The notes under the pieces were generated by a model. The model was not told where the DNA came from and searched no databases. It was given only the letters and a program-made list of their open reading frames with translations. A DNA stretch of 64,000 nucleotides from an uncultured Lachnospiraceae bacterium. GTDB lineage: Bacteria; Bacillota; Clostridia; Lachnospirales; Lachnospiraceae. The translations under genes and the position numbers were made by a program. Of the stretch, positions 33,128-42,478 are shown one piece after another (the first letter of the stretch is position 1; every line of letters begins with the position of its first letter). The stretch covers positions 64,244 through 128,243 of the forward strand of contig CAJUJK010000001.1 in the NCBI GenBank assembly GCA_910586705.1, read 5' to 3'.

Positions 33128-35077
33128 ATGTGTGGAATTGCGGGCTTTTGTAATTTCAAGGGGGACTGGCAGAAGAATATCGAGCGGATGTGCGACAGGA
33201 TGCACCACCGGGGGCCGGATGCTTCGGGCGTGTGGGCGTCGGACGACCACAGGGTGGTTCTGGGGCACAGGCGGCTTTCGATCGTGGATCTGTCGCCTGC
33301 GGGCGCGCAGCCCATGGTATCCCGCGACGGCAGGTATGTGATTGCTTACAACGGAGAGATCTATAATCACGGGGCGATCCGGAAGAAACTGCTGGCGGAG
33401 AAAAAGGTGCCTGCCTTCCGCGGCACTTCCGATACAGAAACGCTTCTGGAGGCGATTGCCATGTACGGCTTGAAGGATACACTGAAAATGGCAAAGGGAA
33501 TGTTTGCCATTGCGTTGTATGACAGGGAAGAACATGCGTTATTTCTCGCCCGGGACAGAGTCGGAGAGAAGCCGTTATTTTATGGAAAATTAAAGGATGA
33601 TATAAATAACAGCAGAGATGATGGCGCATTTGTTTTTGCCTCAGACCTCGGTTCGATTGCCTCGCTGGATGGATTTACCAATTCGGTCAACGTAGAAATT
33701 ATGGGCGATTACATGCGTTATGGTTACATTTCGGCGCCCTATACCGTATACCGGGGAATCTGGAAGCTGGAACCGGGGAAAATATTAAAGGTTAAAGCAC
33801 CATTTGACAAACCGGAAATTGAGAGCTACTGGTCCATGTCAGAAACGGCTGTCTGGGGGCAGAAAAACCGCTTTCGTGGAAGTGAGGCGGAAGCGTCGGA
33901 GGAACTGGAGCGTCTTTTGCGGGAATCCATAGCGGGACAGATGGTGGCGGATGTGCCGGTGGGCGCATTTTTGTCCGCCGGGATCGACAGCAGCACGGTG
34001 GTATCGCTGATGCAGGCGCAGAGCGCGCAGAAAGTCAGAACGTTCACTGTTGGCATGTGGGAAGAGCAGTACAACGAGGCGCCGGTGGCAAAGGAGATCG
34101 CCGCCCGGCTGGGGACGGAGCATACGGAGGTCTATATTACGGAGGCGGATGCCAAGGGCGTGATTCCGAAGCTCGCCGGGATGTTTGGGGAACCGTTTGC
34201 GGATTCTTCCCAGATTCCCACCTACCTTGTAAGCCGGATCACCCGGGAACATGTGACGGTATCCCTGAGCGGTGACGGCGGGGACGAGCTTTTCTGCGGA
34301 TATAACACCTATTATTCTATTGACCGTATCTGGAATAAGGTGAGGAAAATACCGGGCATCCTCCGGCAGCCGGCAAGCGCTTTGGCGGGACTCGCCGCCG
34401 CACTGGGAAAGGATTCGCTGGCTACCCGCGCAAGGCTTCTGGGTGCCAGATCCATAGAGGACATGTATCTGCGCTCGGAGATCGGCGAGGGGCTCGAGCT
34501 GGTCAGACAGGGGCTGCAGGACAATTCTTCGGATTTTGGCGTCTGGGATGCCATACAGCCCCGCAGGGCGGGACAAACATGGATGGACACCTATCCTGCC
34601 GGGCTTCTGGAGGACGGACAGCACAATCTGATGCTGATGGATCTGCTGATGTACCATCCCGATGATATCCTGACGAAGGTGGACAGGACGGCGATGGCGG
34701 TGTCGCTGGAGACGCGCGTGCCGATGCTGGACAAGGACGTGGTGGAATTTGCGTGGACCCTGCCCCTGTCTTACCTGCAGAGCGGAGGCAGCAAAAAGAT
34801 TCTGCGGGATATTCTTTACCGTTATGTGCCCCGGGAATTGATGGAGCGCCCGAAAAAAGGGTTCTCAATTCCGCTTTGCCAGTGGCTGAGGGAGAAGGAA
34901 CTGCGGGAGTGGGCAGAGAGCCTTCTGACACCCTCGCTTCTGGAGGAGCAGGGGCTGTTTGATACGGCGGCTGTAAGGAAGTTATGGGATGATTATATTA
35001 TGAATGGACGCTGGAGACCGCAGATTTGGTACATTCTGATGTTTCAGGAGTGGCGGAGTGGTTCAAAAGTTAAATGA
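33128..35077 (+). CDS. asnB: AsnB-type glutamine-dependent amidotransferase (copy 2)
   Basis: The protein has 649 residues. Cys2 and the glutaminase motifs HRRLSIVDLS, AYNGEIYNHG and RGTSDTETLL are present. The synthetase PPi loop reads FLSAGIDSSTVVSL, with Ala in place of the first Gly of SGG, and SGDGGDELFCGYN and KVDRTAMAVSLETRVPMLD follow. It is clearly a diverged copy of the enzyme at 28649 and may amidate a different carboxylate. A short lysine/asparagine-rich insertion (GKLKDDINNSRDDG near 155) is AT-rich compared with the rest. It lies after an SGNH protein and before an AT-rich gap of 167 bases (35078-35244) in which I see no gene. Confidence 0.87.
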   Translation: MCGIAGFCNFKGDWQKNIERMCDRMHHRGPDASGVWASDDHRVVLGHRRLSIVDLSPAGAQPMVSRDGRYVIAYNGEIYNHGAIRKKLLAEKKVPAFRGTSDTETLLEAIAMYGLKDTLKMAKGMFAIALYDREEHALFLARDRVGEKPLFYGKLKDDINNSRDDGAFVFASDLGSIASLDGFTNSVNVEIMGDYMRYGYISAPYTVYRGIWKLEPGKILKVKAPFDKPEIESYWSMSETAVWGQKNRFRGSEAEASEELERLLRESIAGQMVADVPVGAFLSAGIDSSTVVSLMQAQSAQKVRTFTVGMWEEQYNEAPVAKEIAARLGTEHTEVYITEADAKGVIPKLAGMFGEPFADSSQIPTYLVSRITREHVTVSLSGDGGDELFCGYNTYYSIDRIWNKVRKIPGILRQPASALAGLAAALGKDSLATRARLLGARSIEDMYLRSEIGEGLELVRQGLQDNSSDFGVWDAIQPRRAGQTWMDTYPAGLLEDGQHNLMLMDLLMYHPDDILTKVDRTAMAVSLETRVPMLDKDVVEFAWTLPLSYLQSGGSKKILRDILYRYVPRELMERPKKGFSIPLCQWLREKELREWAESLLTPSLLEEQGLFDTAAVRKLWDDYIMNGRWRPQIWYILMFQEWRSGSKVK

Positions 35078-35244
35078 TGATTTGTTTATTTGAATAAGAG
35101 AAGCGCAAGGAAACAGCCGTTACGAAGCGAAATCCATTTTGTGGAATTATATTTAATAACAGGCGACTAGCGTTATTTATTACGGATAATAGAGTAATAA
35201 TCTGACTGGAATAAAGAATAGCACATGATACAGGAGGGGCGACA

Positions 35245-36324
35245 GTGGAAATATTAGAGCGTTACCATCCGCCTAAATTGCAGGAGGCGGAGCAGACGGA
35301 ATTGATCTCTGTGATCATTGCCGCCTACAATATAGAAGCTTATATCGAGAGAGGTGTCCGCTCGGTCTGCGAACAGACTTATGCCAATCTGGAAATTATC
35401 GTGGTGGACGACGGCTCCACGGATGCGACGGGAAGGATTTTGGATGCACTTGCGCAAAAGGACGCCCGCATACAAGTCATACATCAGGACAACGGCGGTC
35501 TGGCACATGCGAGAAATATGGGGATTGCGAGGGCGACGGGAGACTATATCGGTTTTGTGGACGGAGACGACTGGATCGATACGGATATGTACGAGAAGCT
35601 GTTTTCCGCACTGAAAGATAAAAGGGCGGATCTGGCGGTCTGCCGCTACCGTCAGATTTCCCGCTCATGCACGCTGGACGGGTCGGTGGACCGCGCCATC
35701 CTCTTTGAAAGGCAGGAGGCGCTTCAGGTCTATGTGGAAGAGCGGGAGGAGTACGCCATTCAGAATGCGGCATGGAACAAGCTCTACCGCAGGGAACTGC
35801 TGCCGGGAAATCTGTTTCCCGAGGGGCGCTGGTATGAGGATATTGTCTTTGCCACAGAGGCGCTTGCGCGCGCCGGACGTTGCATTTACCTTGACATTGC
35901 CTTGTATAACTATATAATAGACAGAGAGGACAGCATTATGAACTGCCGGATCAATTCCCGTACTTTTACGGACCAGATTCCGGCATATTATGAAAAGACA
36001 GAGCTGCTGAAAAGTCTTGGCAGGGAGGATCTGGCGCTGACGCACGACTACTTCTTCTATAAAAGACTCCTGTTATTTTATTGGGGGCTTTCCCAAACGG
36101 AGGATGGCGGGAGCTATATGATGCGGCTTGCGGAGATTCTCGGGAAGGACAGGGGACGGGCGGAGGAGGCGTTCGGGTCTCCGGCGGCGGATCCGCGTGA
36201 CCGCAGGAAACTGAAGCTCTTTTACAAGTCACCAGCCGCATACTGCAGAAAGATGCGATGGGACGAGCAGGTGGTCATCCCATGCAAGGTGCAGGTGAAG
36301 CGGCTTCTCAGGAAATTTAAATAA
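35245..36324 (+). CDS. GT2 glycosyltransferase
   Basis: The enzyme has 359 residues. The GT-A domain has LISVIIAAYNIEAYIERGVRS, VVDDGSTDATG, and the DXD-type VDGDDWIDTDMYEKL near residue 109, then WYEDIVFATEAL for acceptor/catalytic functions. The C-terminal part is basic. GTG 35245 is chosen for GGAGG 7-8 bases upstream. It starts a new run of genes after an AT-rich gap and is followed by a GT11. Confidence 0.88.
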   Translation: MEILERYHPPKLQEAEQTELISVIIAAYNIEAYIERGVRSVCEQTYANLEIIVVDDGSTDATGRILDALAQKDARIQVIHQDNGGLAHARNMGIARATGDYIGFVDGDDWIDTDMYEKLFSALKDKRADLAVCRYRQISRSCTLDGSVDRAILFERQEALQVYVEEREEYAIQNAAWNKLYRRELLPGNLFPEGRWYEDIVFATEALARAGRCIYLDIALYNYIIDREDSIMNCRINSRTFTDQIPAYYEKTELLKSLGREDLALTHDYFFYKRLLLFYWGLSQTEDGGSYMMRLAEILGKDRGRAEEAFGSPAADPRDRRKLKLFYKSPAAYCRKMRWDEQVVIPCKVQVKRLLRKFK

Positions 36325-36347
36325 CACTTGTTTTATAAAGGATAAAG

Positions 36348-37256
36348 ATGGTAATTATACAACTTGCGGGCGGCTTGGGCAACCAGATGTTCCAGTACGC
36401 CCTATATTTGCAACTGAAAGACCTTGGCAGGGAGGTAAAAATCGACGATGTCTCCGGGTTCGCGGAAGATCCCCAGAGGATGCCGGCGCTTGCGCCGTTC
36501 GGCGTCTCCTATGACAGACCTTCCGGGGAGGAAATGATCAGAATGCTGGATTCTTCCATGCTGTTCTGGCATCGCGTGAGACGGAAACTGTTCGGCAGGC
36601 ACAAAAAGTCGTATTTTGAGCAGGGAAAACTTTTTATCCCGGATGTGCTGACCTGGGATGATATTTATCTGGAAGGGTACTGGCAGACGGAAAAATATTT
36701 TCGGCAGGTGGAGCGGCAGGTGCGGGAAGCATACGATACGGACAGGCTGGCGGCATATCTGGAACGTGTGGGCGCGTGGAAAAAATCTGCCGGACAGTAT
36801 CTGGAAGAAATAGATAGCGGGTGTTCTGTAAGCATACACATCCGCAGGGGTGATTATCTGACGCCCGGGAACCAGAAGCTTTACGGCGGGATCTGTACGG
36901 ACGCCTATTATATAGAAGGAATCCGTCAGATGCGGGAGAGATTTCCGGGGTGCCGGTTCTTTCTTTTTACCAATGACAGGGCGTGGGCGGCGGGTGATGG
37001 GGCGCGCATGTTCTCCGCGCCGGATACCACATGGATCGATTTGTCCGGCGGCGACAACGACTATACGGAATTTGTTCTTATGAGCCGTTGCAAACACCAT
37101 ATTCTCGCCAACAGCAGTTTTAGCTGGTGGGCGTCCTATCTGAATAAAAATCCCGGGAAAACGGTTCTGGCGCCGCAGCGCTGGCTGAACGGCGTGGATA
37201 ACAGCGATTTTTACCGGGCGGATATGCAGAAGGTCACGCTTTTGCAGGAGCCGTAA
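36348..37256 (+). CDS. GT11 alpha-1,2-fucosyltransferase-like glycosyltransferase
   Basis: The enzyme has 302 residues, typical for bacterial GT11. It starts with IIQLAGGLGNQMFQYAL, and the donor motif SIHIRRGDYL is near residue 162. ILANSSFSWWASYLN near 255 is the third family motif. Members transfer fucose (or a related 6-deoxyhexose) from GDP-sugar in alpha-1,2 linkage. GDP-fucose synthesis genes are not in the window and must be elsewhere if this is the donor. A PglK-like ABC transporter follows after 29 bases. Confidence 0.9.
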   Translation: MVIIQLAGGLGNQMFQYALYLQLKDLGREVKIDDVSGFAEDPQRMPALAPFGVSYDRPSGEEMIRMLDSSMLFWHRVRRKLFGRHKKSYFEQGKLFIPDVLTWDDIYLEGYWQTEKYFRQVERQVREAYDTDRLAAYLERVGAWKKSAGQYLEEIDSGCSVSIHIRRGDYLTPGNQKLYGGICTDAYYIEGIRQMRERFPGCRFFLFTNDRAWAAGDGARMFSAPDTTWIDLSGGDNDYTEFVLMSRCKHHILANSSFSWWASYLNKNPGKTVLAPQRWLNGVDNSDFYRADMQKVTLLQEP

Positions 37257-37285
37257 CATCTTTTTGGAAGGAACCTATATATATT

Positions 37286-39073
37286 ATGGAGAAACAGAGT
37301 CAGACGCAGGTGGGTCTGCTGCAGAAAATCGCATATCTTTTTGACCGGAAGCAGCTCTGGCAGCTTAGTGGTCTCGCCGTTCTCATTCTGATCGGCGGTA
37401 TTCTGGAGACGCTCGGTGTTTCCATGATGCTGCCCGTGGCGGAGGCGGTTATGGCGCCGGATAAAGTCATGGAGAATGAGCTGGTGGGCAGGATCACGGC
37501 GCTTCTGGGGATTACTTCTCCGAGGCAGCTCATTGTCTGGATGCTGGGCGCACTGATCGCCATTTTCATATTTAAAAATGCGTATCTTCTGTTTCTGACG
37601 TTTGTGCAGAATACGTTTGTGACTAGAAACCGCAACAGGATGATCAGCCGGGTGATGCGGGAGTTCCTGAACCGCCCTTATGAGGATTATCTGGGAGCCG
37701 ATATTCCCACAGTTTTCCGGCTGACGGACAGCGATATCCCCAACGCGTTCCAGCTTGTGCTTGTGCTGATCCAGATGACCACGGAGATCGTGGTGGCGGT
37801 GTCGATCTGTATTGTGCTGCTGGTGTGGGTGAGCCCGCTGATCTCCATCGGCTGCGGCGTGCTGTTTCTGGGTATGACGCTGGTGATCACCAGAGTGCTA
37901 AAACCCCGGCTGAACGCCATCGGGCGAAAGAACCAGTCGATCCAGTCGCGGATCGCCAAGTGGAGAATCCAGTCCATCTACGGTCTGAAGGATGTCAAGG
38001 TGCTGCACAGGGAAGAGTTCTTTGTGCGCAATTATTATGAGAGCGGAGCCATCGGCGCCAATGTGGCGAGAAACTATGCGGTGATGAACAATACGCCGAG
38101 ACTCCTGATTGAGACGGTGTTTATCGCGGCAATGTTGTCGTTTATTCTCGTATATATGCTGGAGGACGGCGATATCACTGTGCTGATGCCCCAGCTTATG
38201 GCGTTTGCGGCGGCGGCGGTGCGCGTGATGCCGGCGACGAACCGCATCAACACCTATCTGTCGGAGATCGCCTACGCGCAGCCTTGTCTGGACTATCTGT
38301 ACGAGAATCTGACGGAGAATATGAAGCAGGATGTGAACGGCAGCGTGACGGGGCTTACGGGAGAGGCGAAGGAGGAGATGCCGGAACTTGCGCTGACGGA
38401 TAAGATCGTGCTGGATCATATCAGCTTTACCTATCCGAATACGGAAAAGCCCATCTTTACGGACACCCATATGGAAGTGCAAAAAGGGCAGTCGGTGGGG
38501 ATCATGGGACCGTCGGGTGCGGGTAAATCTACCATTGTGGACATTCTGCTCGGGCTTTTGCATGTGCAGGAAGGAACCATCACCTGCGACGGCAGGGATA
38601 TTTTTGAGAATTATCCTTCGTGGCTTTTAAAGATCGGCTACATTCCCCAGTCCATCTATCTGATCGACGAGTCCATCCGGGACAATATCGCCTTCGGCAT
38701 AGACGCGGATCAGATCGACGATCAGCGCATCTGGGAGGTTCTGGAGGAAGCGCAGCTTAAGAGTTTTGTGGAGGAACTGCCGGACGGTCTGGAAACGACG
38801 ATAGGTGACAGAGGTGTCAGAATTTCCGGCGGACAGAGACAGCGTCTGGGAATCGCCAGAGCGCTCTACCACAATCCGGAGATTCTTGTCTTTGACGAGG
38901 CAACCTCCGCGCTGGACGGGGATACGGAGTCGGCGGTGATGGAGGCCGTCAACAGCTTCCACGGCAAAAAGACGATGGTGATTATCGCCCACCGTCTGAA
39001 TACCATTGCCAAGTGCGACGTGATCTATAAGGTCGAAGACGGGAAAATCACAAAGACAAGTCTGGAGGAGTAA
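37286..39073 (+). CDS. ABC transporter, PglK/WlaB-like lipid-linked oligosaccharide flippase
   Basis: The protein of 595 residues fuses a six-span membrane domain (about 25-330) to a nucleotide-binding domain: Walker A GPSGAGKST near 408, signature ISGGQRQRLGIARAL near 513, Walker B ILVFDEATSALD near 535 and the switch His in IIAHRLNTI. Half-transporters of this layout in glycan loci flip undecaprenyl-PP-oligosaccharide as dimers. The presence of PglF-, PglE-, PglC- and PglA-like genes supports this role. A peptide or lipid exporter is the alternative. The next gene starts in the base after its stop. Confidence 0.83.
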   Translation: MEKQSQTQVGLLQKIAYLFDRKQLWQLSGLAVLILIGGILETLGVSMMLPVAEAVMAPDKVMENELVGRITALLGITSPRQLIVWMLGALIAIFIFKNAYLLFLTFVQNTFVTRNRNRMISRVMREFLNRPYEDYLGADIPTVFRLTDSDIPNAFQLVLVLIQMTTEIVVAVSICIVLLVWVSPLISIGCGVLFLGMTLVITRVLKPRLNAIGRKNQSIQSRIAKWRIQSIYGLKDVKVLHREEFFVRNYYESGAIGANVARNYAVMNNTPRLLIETVFIAAMLSFILVYMLEDGDITVLMPQLMAFAAAAVRVMPATNRINTYLSEIAYAQPCLDYLYENLTENMKQDVNGSVTGLTGEAKEEMPELALTDKIVLDHISFTYPNTEKPIFTDTHMEVQKGQSVGIMGPSGAGKSTIVDILLGLLHVQEGTITCDGRDIFENYPSWLLKIGYIPQSIYLIDESIRDNIAFGIDADQIDDQRIWEVLEEAQLKSFVEELPDGLETTIGDRGVRISGGQRQRLGIARALYHNPEILVFDEATSALDGDTESAVMEAVNSFHGKKTMVIIAHRLNTIAKCDVIYKVEDGKITKTSLEE

Positions 39074-40108
39074 ATGTTAGGAATTGAGACACAGGAAGGC
39101 TTCGGGCTGGGGAATCAGCTTTTTTTCTACGTGACGGCAAGGTGCATCGCGAAGGATAAGGGATTTCAGTTCAGCGTGCTTGACCCGGAGCACTTTGCCA
39201 ACAATATGCACAGCGACTGCGGGCTGTATTTTATGGATCTGGATATGGGCGTCCCCTCCAAAAAGGAGGATTACAGAAAGGTCTTTTATGAGAAAGAGAC
39301 CCGGCTTTTTGCGGGAAATTCCAGACATGACCTCACCCACGGGGTCTATGTGACGGATGTGGACAGGCAGCTTTTTGAGGTGGAGGACGACACACTCCTC
39401 TACGGCAACCTGCAGGCGGAAAGCTATTTCATCTCCCATAAAGCGGAGATCAGGGAGTGGCTTAAGGTAAAGCCCGCGTATGACTGCAAAGAGTACAGCC
39501 GGGACAATCTCTGCATCCTGCATCTTCGCTGCAGCGACTATATGGGCTCGCCCGAACTTTATCTGCGCAAAAGCTACTGGATACAGGGAATGCGGCAGAT
39601 GCGCAGGATCAATCCGGACATGCAGTTTATGATTATCACAAACGACGTGCGGGAGGCGGAGAAGTTCCTGCCCGGCGTTCCGGCTTATAATTTTGATCTG
39701 GCAAAGGATTACTCCATATTAAAAAACGCTCGTTATTTATTGCTGGCAAACTCCTCTTTTGCGTATTTTCCGGCGTTTACGAGCGATACGGTGCAGTATA
39801 TTCTGGCGCCGAAGTATTGGGCGAGACACAATGTGTCCGACGGTTACTGGGCCTCGGAGCAGAACATTTATGAGGGCTGGCATTATATGGACCGGAAGGG
39901 CAGGGTCTTTACGGACAAAGAGTGCCGGGAGGAACTGGCGGCATATAAAAAGCGGTCAAAAAAGTATGCGGAAGTAAACAAAAAGCCTGCGGGCATGAGG
40001 CTGCAGCTTATGAAGCTTCGCGCGTGGTATATCTATAAGAAGGCTTATCTGTGCAGGATTGCGCGGGGCGTGGCGCGCCGGGTAAAAAAGCTTTCGCATC
40101 GCGGGTGA
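39074..40108 (+). CDS. GT11-like glycosyltransferase with degenerate donor motif
   Basis: This 344-residue protein resembles GT11: GFGLGNQLFFYVTARCIA at the start and LLANSSFAYFPAF near 225. The central motif is ILHLRCSDYMG instead of HxRRGDY, so the second Arg and the Gly are changed. It probably uses a different donor or acceptor from the classical enzymes at 36348 and 49982. Its start codon directly abuts the ABC transporter stop, with the ribosome site GGAGG inside the transporter gene, so translation is likely coupled. Confidence 0.72.
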   Translation: MLGIETQEGFGLGNQLFFYVTARCIAKDKGFQFSVLDPEHFANNMHSDCGLYFMDLDMGVPSKKEDYRKVFYEKETRLFAGNSRHDLTHGVYVTDVDRQLFEVEDDTLLYGNLQAESYFISHKAEIREWLKVKPAYDCKEYSRDNLCILHLRCSDYMGSPELYLRKSYWIQGMRQMRRINPDMQFMIITNDVREAEKFLPGVPAYNFDLAKDYSILKNARYLLLANSSFAYFPAFTSDTVQYILAPKYWARHNVSDGYWASEQNIYEGWHYMDRKGRVFTDKECREELAAYKKRSKKYAEVNKKPAGMRLQLMKLRAWYIYKKAYLCRIARGVARRVKKLSHRG

Positions 40109-40131
40109 ATATAGGATAAAGGCGGATTTGC

Positions 40132-41640
40132 ATGAAGGTTTGGGAAAAGGCGGAAAAATATCTGAGCGGCAGGCGGGCGGTAGTTCTGGCGGCGGGGCTT
40201 TTACTGGCGTCTCTGCTTCCGCTGCTCTGGCTTGGAAAATATAACGTGATGTGCATCGACGATTACGATTACGGGCGGCGGGTGCATGACGTCTGGCAGG
40301 AGACAGGGTCTTTCGCGGCTTCCGCACAGGAGGCGTGGCGGCAGAACATGGACTTTTATCAGGAATGGCAGGGGACTTATATCTCCTGTTTCCTGATGGG
40401 CATGTGTCCCATGAATTTTAATTACCATATTGCGTGGATCGTGCCGGTTCTGATGATTGGCATGTTCGCATCCTCTTCCTTCCTGCTGGGGCGTCATATT
40501 CTGGTCAGATGGCTCGGCTGTGAAAAGGCGGGCGCGTCCTTTGCCATGGCGCTTCTGCTGTTTGGGTTTTATCAGGTGATGGAAGCGCCCTTTGAGGGCA
40601 TTTACTGGTACAACGGCTCCACCCACTATGTGCTGATGCAGTCCGTCTGGTTCTTTCTGCTGGCGCTTGCTTCGGGCAGTCTCTGGGCGGAGAAGAAAAG
40701 GCGGGCGTATGTATGCTGCGGGGCGGCGGCAGTTCTTTCCGTGATCGTGGGCGGCGGCAATCTCGTGACGGGTCTGCAGGCTGAGATACTCATGGCTTTT
40801 CTCGTCTGCTATGCTTTCTTTCAGAAGAGAGAGAGACTGGCTTGTGTCATCGTTCCGTTTCTGACGGGGAGCGCCGGGTTTCTGGTGAATGTTCTCGCCC
40901 CCGGCAACGGCAGGCGGGGAAGCATTGATATGGATGAAGGATACTCTGCCGTGAAGGCGATTGTCCTGTCTTTCTACAATACAGCGGTGTTTGCGATCCG
41001 CTGGACCCCGGTGTTTATGGTGCTTTTGTGGTTTCTGCTTTTGCCGCTTTTGTGGAAATGGATGAAAGCGTCCGACCGGGAATTTTCCCATCCCGCGCTG
41101 GTGACGGCGGGGGCGTACTGCGTGATTTCCGCCATGTTTACCCCGACTCTCTACGCGGTAGGTATGACGGGGCTTTCCCGGGTGGATAATATTATTCAGA
41201 TGACTTATTATCTGGCGGTTCTGTTTGTGACGGCGTACTGGCTGGGGTATTTTTCCCACAGGGCGCGGCGTGGGGACAGTGCGGCGGAGGCGTTCGGGCT
41301 GTTTCTGGAGCGGGCGGGCAGCCGGATGACCGCGGTCTGCCTGTTGCTTCTGATGGCAGTCTGGGTGCTTACGGCGGACAAGAATACTTACACGAGCATT
41401 TCCGCCCTGCGTTCCGTGGCATACGGTGAGGCGCAGACTTTTTACCGGGAGGCGCTGGCGCGCTATGAGATTTATACGGATGAGAGCATTGCGGATGCGG
41501 TGGTCACTCCCTACAGCGAAAGACCGGCTCTCTTTGATTTCACCGATCTGAGCGAGGACGAGGGGAACTGGATGAATCTGGCGGTTGCAAGATACTATCA
41601 CAAAGACAGTGTAAAAAACGTGAAAAGGGATACACAATGA
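40132..41640 (+). CDS. Polytopic membrane protein, DUF6056-like (copy 2)
   Basis: The protein of 502 residues has 10-12 hydrophobic segments. The first loop has CIDDYDYGRRVHDVW and FYQEWQGTYISCFLMG, matching the paralogue at 26152. The next loop has FEGIYWYNGSTHYVLMQS, comparable with the FWFSGAVAYSM region there. Function unknown. A GT-C-like transferase acting on lipid-linked sugars is plausible from topology. It overlaps the following gene by 4 bases. Confidence 0.65.
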   Translation: MKVWEKAEKYLSGRRAVVLAAGLLLASLLPLLWLGKYNVMCIDDYDYGRRVHDVWQETGSFAASAQEAWRQNMDFYQEWQGTYISCFLMGMCPMNFNYHIAWIVPVLMIGMFASSSFLLGRHILVRWLGCEKAGASFAMALLLFGFYQVMEAPFEGIYWYNGSTHYVLMQSVWFFLLALASGSLWAEKKRRAYVCCGAAAVLSVIVGGGNLVTGLQAEILMAFLVCYAFFQKRERLACVIVPFLTGSAGFLVNVLAPGNGRRGSIDMDEGYSAVKAIVLSFYNTAVFAIRWTPVFMVLLWFLLLPLLWKWMKASDREFSHPALVTAGAYCVISAMFTPTLYAVGMTGLSRVDNIIQMTYYLAVLFVTAYWLGYFSHRARRGDSAAEAFGLFLERAGSRMTAVCLLLLMAVWVLTADKNTYTSISALRSVAYGEAQTFYREALARYEIYTDESIADAVVTPYSERPALFDFTDLSEDEGNWMNLAVARYYHKDSVKNVKRDTQ

Positions 41641-42398
41641 ATCGAACTGCGGAAGGAAAACGGAAACTCCCAAATGTGACGCTGGCGGCGATGACGAGCG
41701 TAAATGTGTATGAGACGATCCGCGCCATGGAGTACAGTATGCGGGGGATCGAATTTGGCGACGTGGTGCTGATTACGCACAGAAAACCGCTGACGCTGCC
41801 GAAGGAGATCCGTTATTCTCATACATCAAAACTGGATGATATTGACAAGTTTAACTACAAAATGGTGTACGAACTCGGGGAACACATCCACACGGATTTT
41901 GCGCTGATTGTCCATGCCGACGGCTTTGTGGTGCACCCGGAAAGCTGGCAGGACGCGTTTCTGGATTATGACTATATCGGCTCTCCGTGGCCGCTGCCGC
42001 AAAACGATTACTCTTACCGGGATGCGAAGGGACAGCTTGTCCGGGTGGGAAACAGCGTGTCGATCCGCAGCAAAAGGCTGATGGATTTTCCGGCGAAGGC
42101 GGGACTTAAATGGGAAAAGATTGAGGAGGAAGACGAGTACAACGAGGACATTTTTCTCTGCTGCAAATACCGCAACGTGATCGAGGAGGCGGGAATGCGC
42201 TTTGCCCCGATCGAGGTGGCGAAGTATTTCGGGCACGAGCATATGATACCCGAGATCATGGATGTGGAGAAGCCTTTTCTCTTCCATAAGTGGCGCGGCA
42301 GAAACGCGCGGTACCCGCAGTTTAAAAATCCGTGGAAAGTCAGATGGCAGAAATGCAAAGATGTATTGCGCCCCCTGCTTTTCTGGAGAAGAAAGTGA
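41637..42398 (+). CDS. DUF5672-like putative glycosyltransferase
   Basis: The protein has 253 residues and no membrane segment. The region ALIVHADGFVVHPESWQ holds a D-x-like acidic site, and DYIGSPWPLP followed by RVGNSVSIRSKRLMDF is characteristic of DUF5672, a GT-A-like family. It probably adds a sugar in the cytoplasm, but donor and acceptor are unknown. It starts inside the previous stop (ATGA). The stop codon lies in the left arm of a long hairpin (42393-42459). Confidence 0.7.
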   Translation: MNRTAEGKRKLPNVTLAAMTSVNVYETIRAMEYSMRGIEFGDVVLITHRKPLTLPKEIRYSHTSKLDDIDKFNYKMVYELGEHIHTDFALIVHADGFVVHPESWQDAFLDYDYIGSPWPLPQNDYSYRDAKGQLVRVGNSVSIRSKRLMDFPAKAGLKWEKIEEEDEYNEDIFLCCKYRNVIEEAGMRFAPIEVAKYFGHEHMIPEIMDVEKPFLFHKWRGRNARYPQFKNPWKVRWQKCKDVLRPLLFWRRK

Positions 42399-42459
42399 GA
42401 AGTGCTTCTAAAGACGTCCCGCCATAGGACGGGACGCCAAGAAGCACTAAGTCTCACTT
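42393..42459. other. Long three-segment inverted repeat between genes
   Basis: Three stacked complementary segments form a 67-base hairpin: AAGTGAGA/TCTCACTT, AGTGCTTCT/AGAAGCACT and CGTCCCG/CGGGACG around an 8-base loop. It includes the stop of the gene at 41637 and fills most of the 80-base gap before the GT17 gene. No T-run follows on +, and A/T tracts are short on both sides. The inner core matches the terminator at 3998-4027. It may attenuate or stabilise the mRNA, or be a small mobile palindrome. Confidence 0.55.
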
Positions 42460-42478
42460 GGAAAGGATAAGATAACGG

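Noticed and set aside
40201..41673. Long reverse-strand open frame (about 490 codons) opposite the DUF6056-like gene
   Set aside because: It is the antisense of a clear membrane protein gene. The translation is rich in His, Arg and Gln with no domain motif, and no ribosome site supports it.
42393..42459. Intrinsic terminator
   Set aside because: The stem is strong but no T-run follows on either strand, and genes of the same kind continue closely downstream, so it is listed as a palindrome only.
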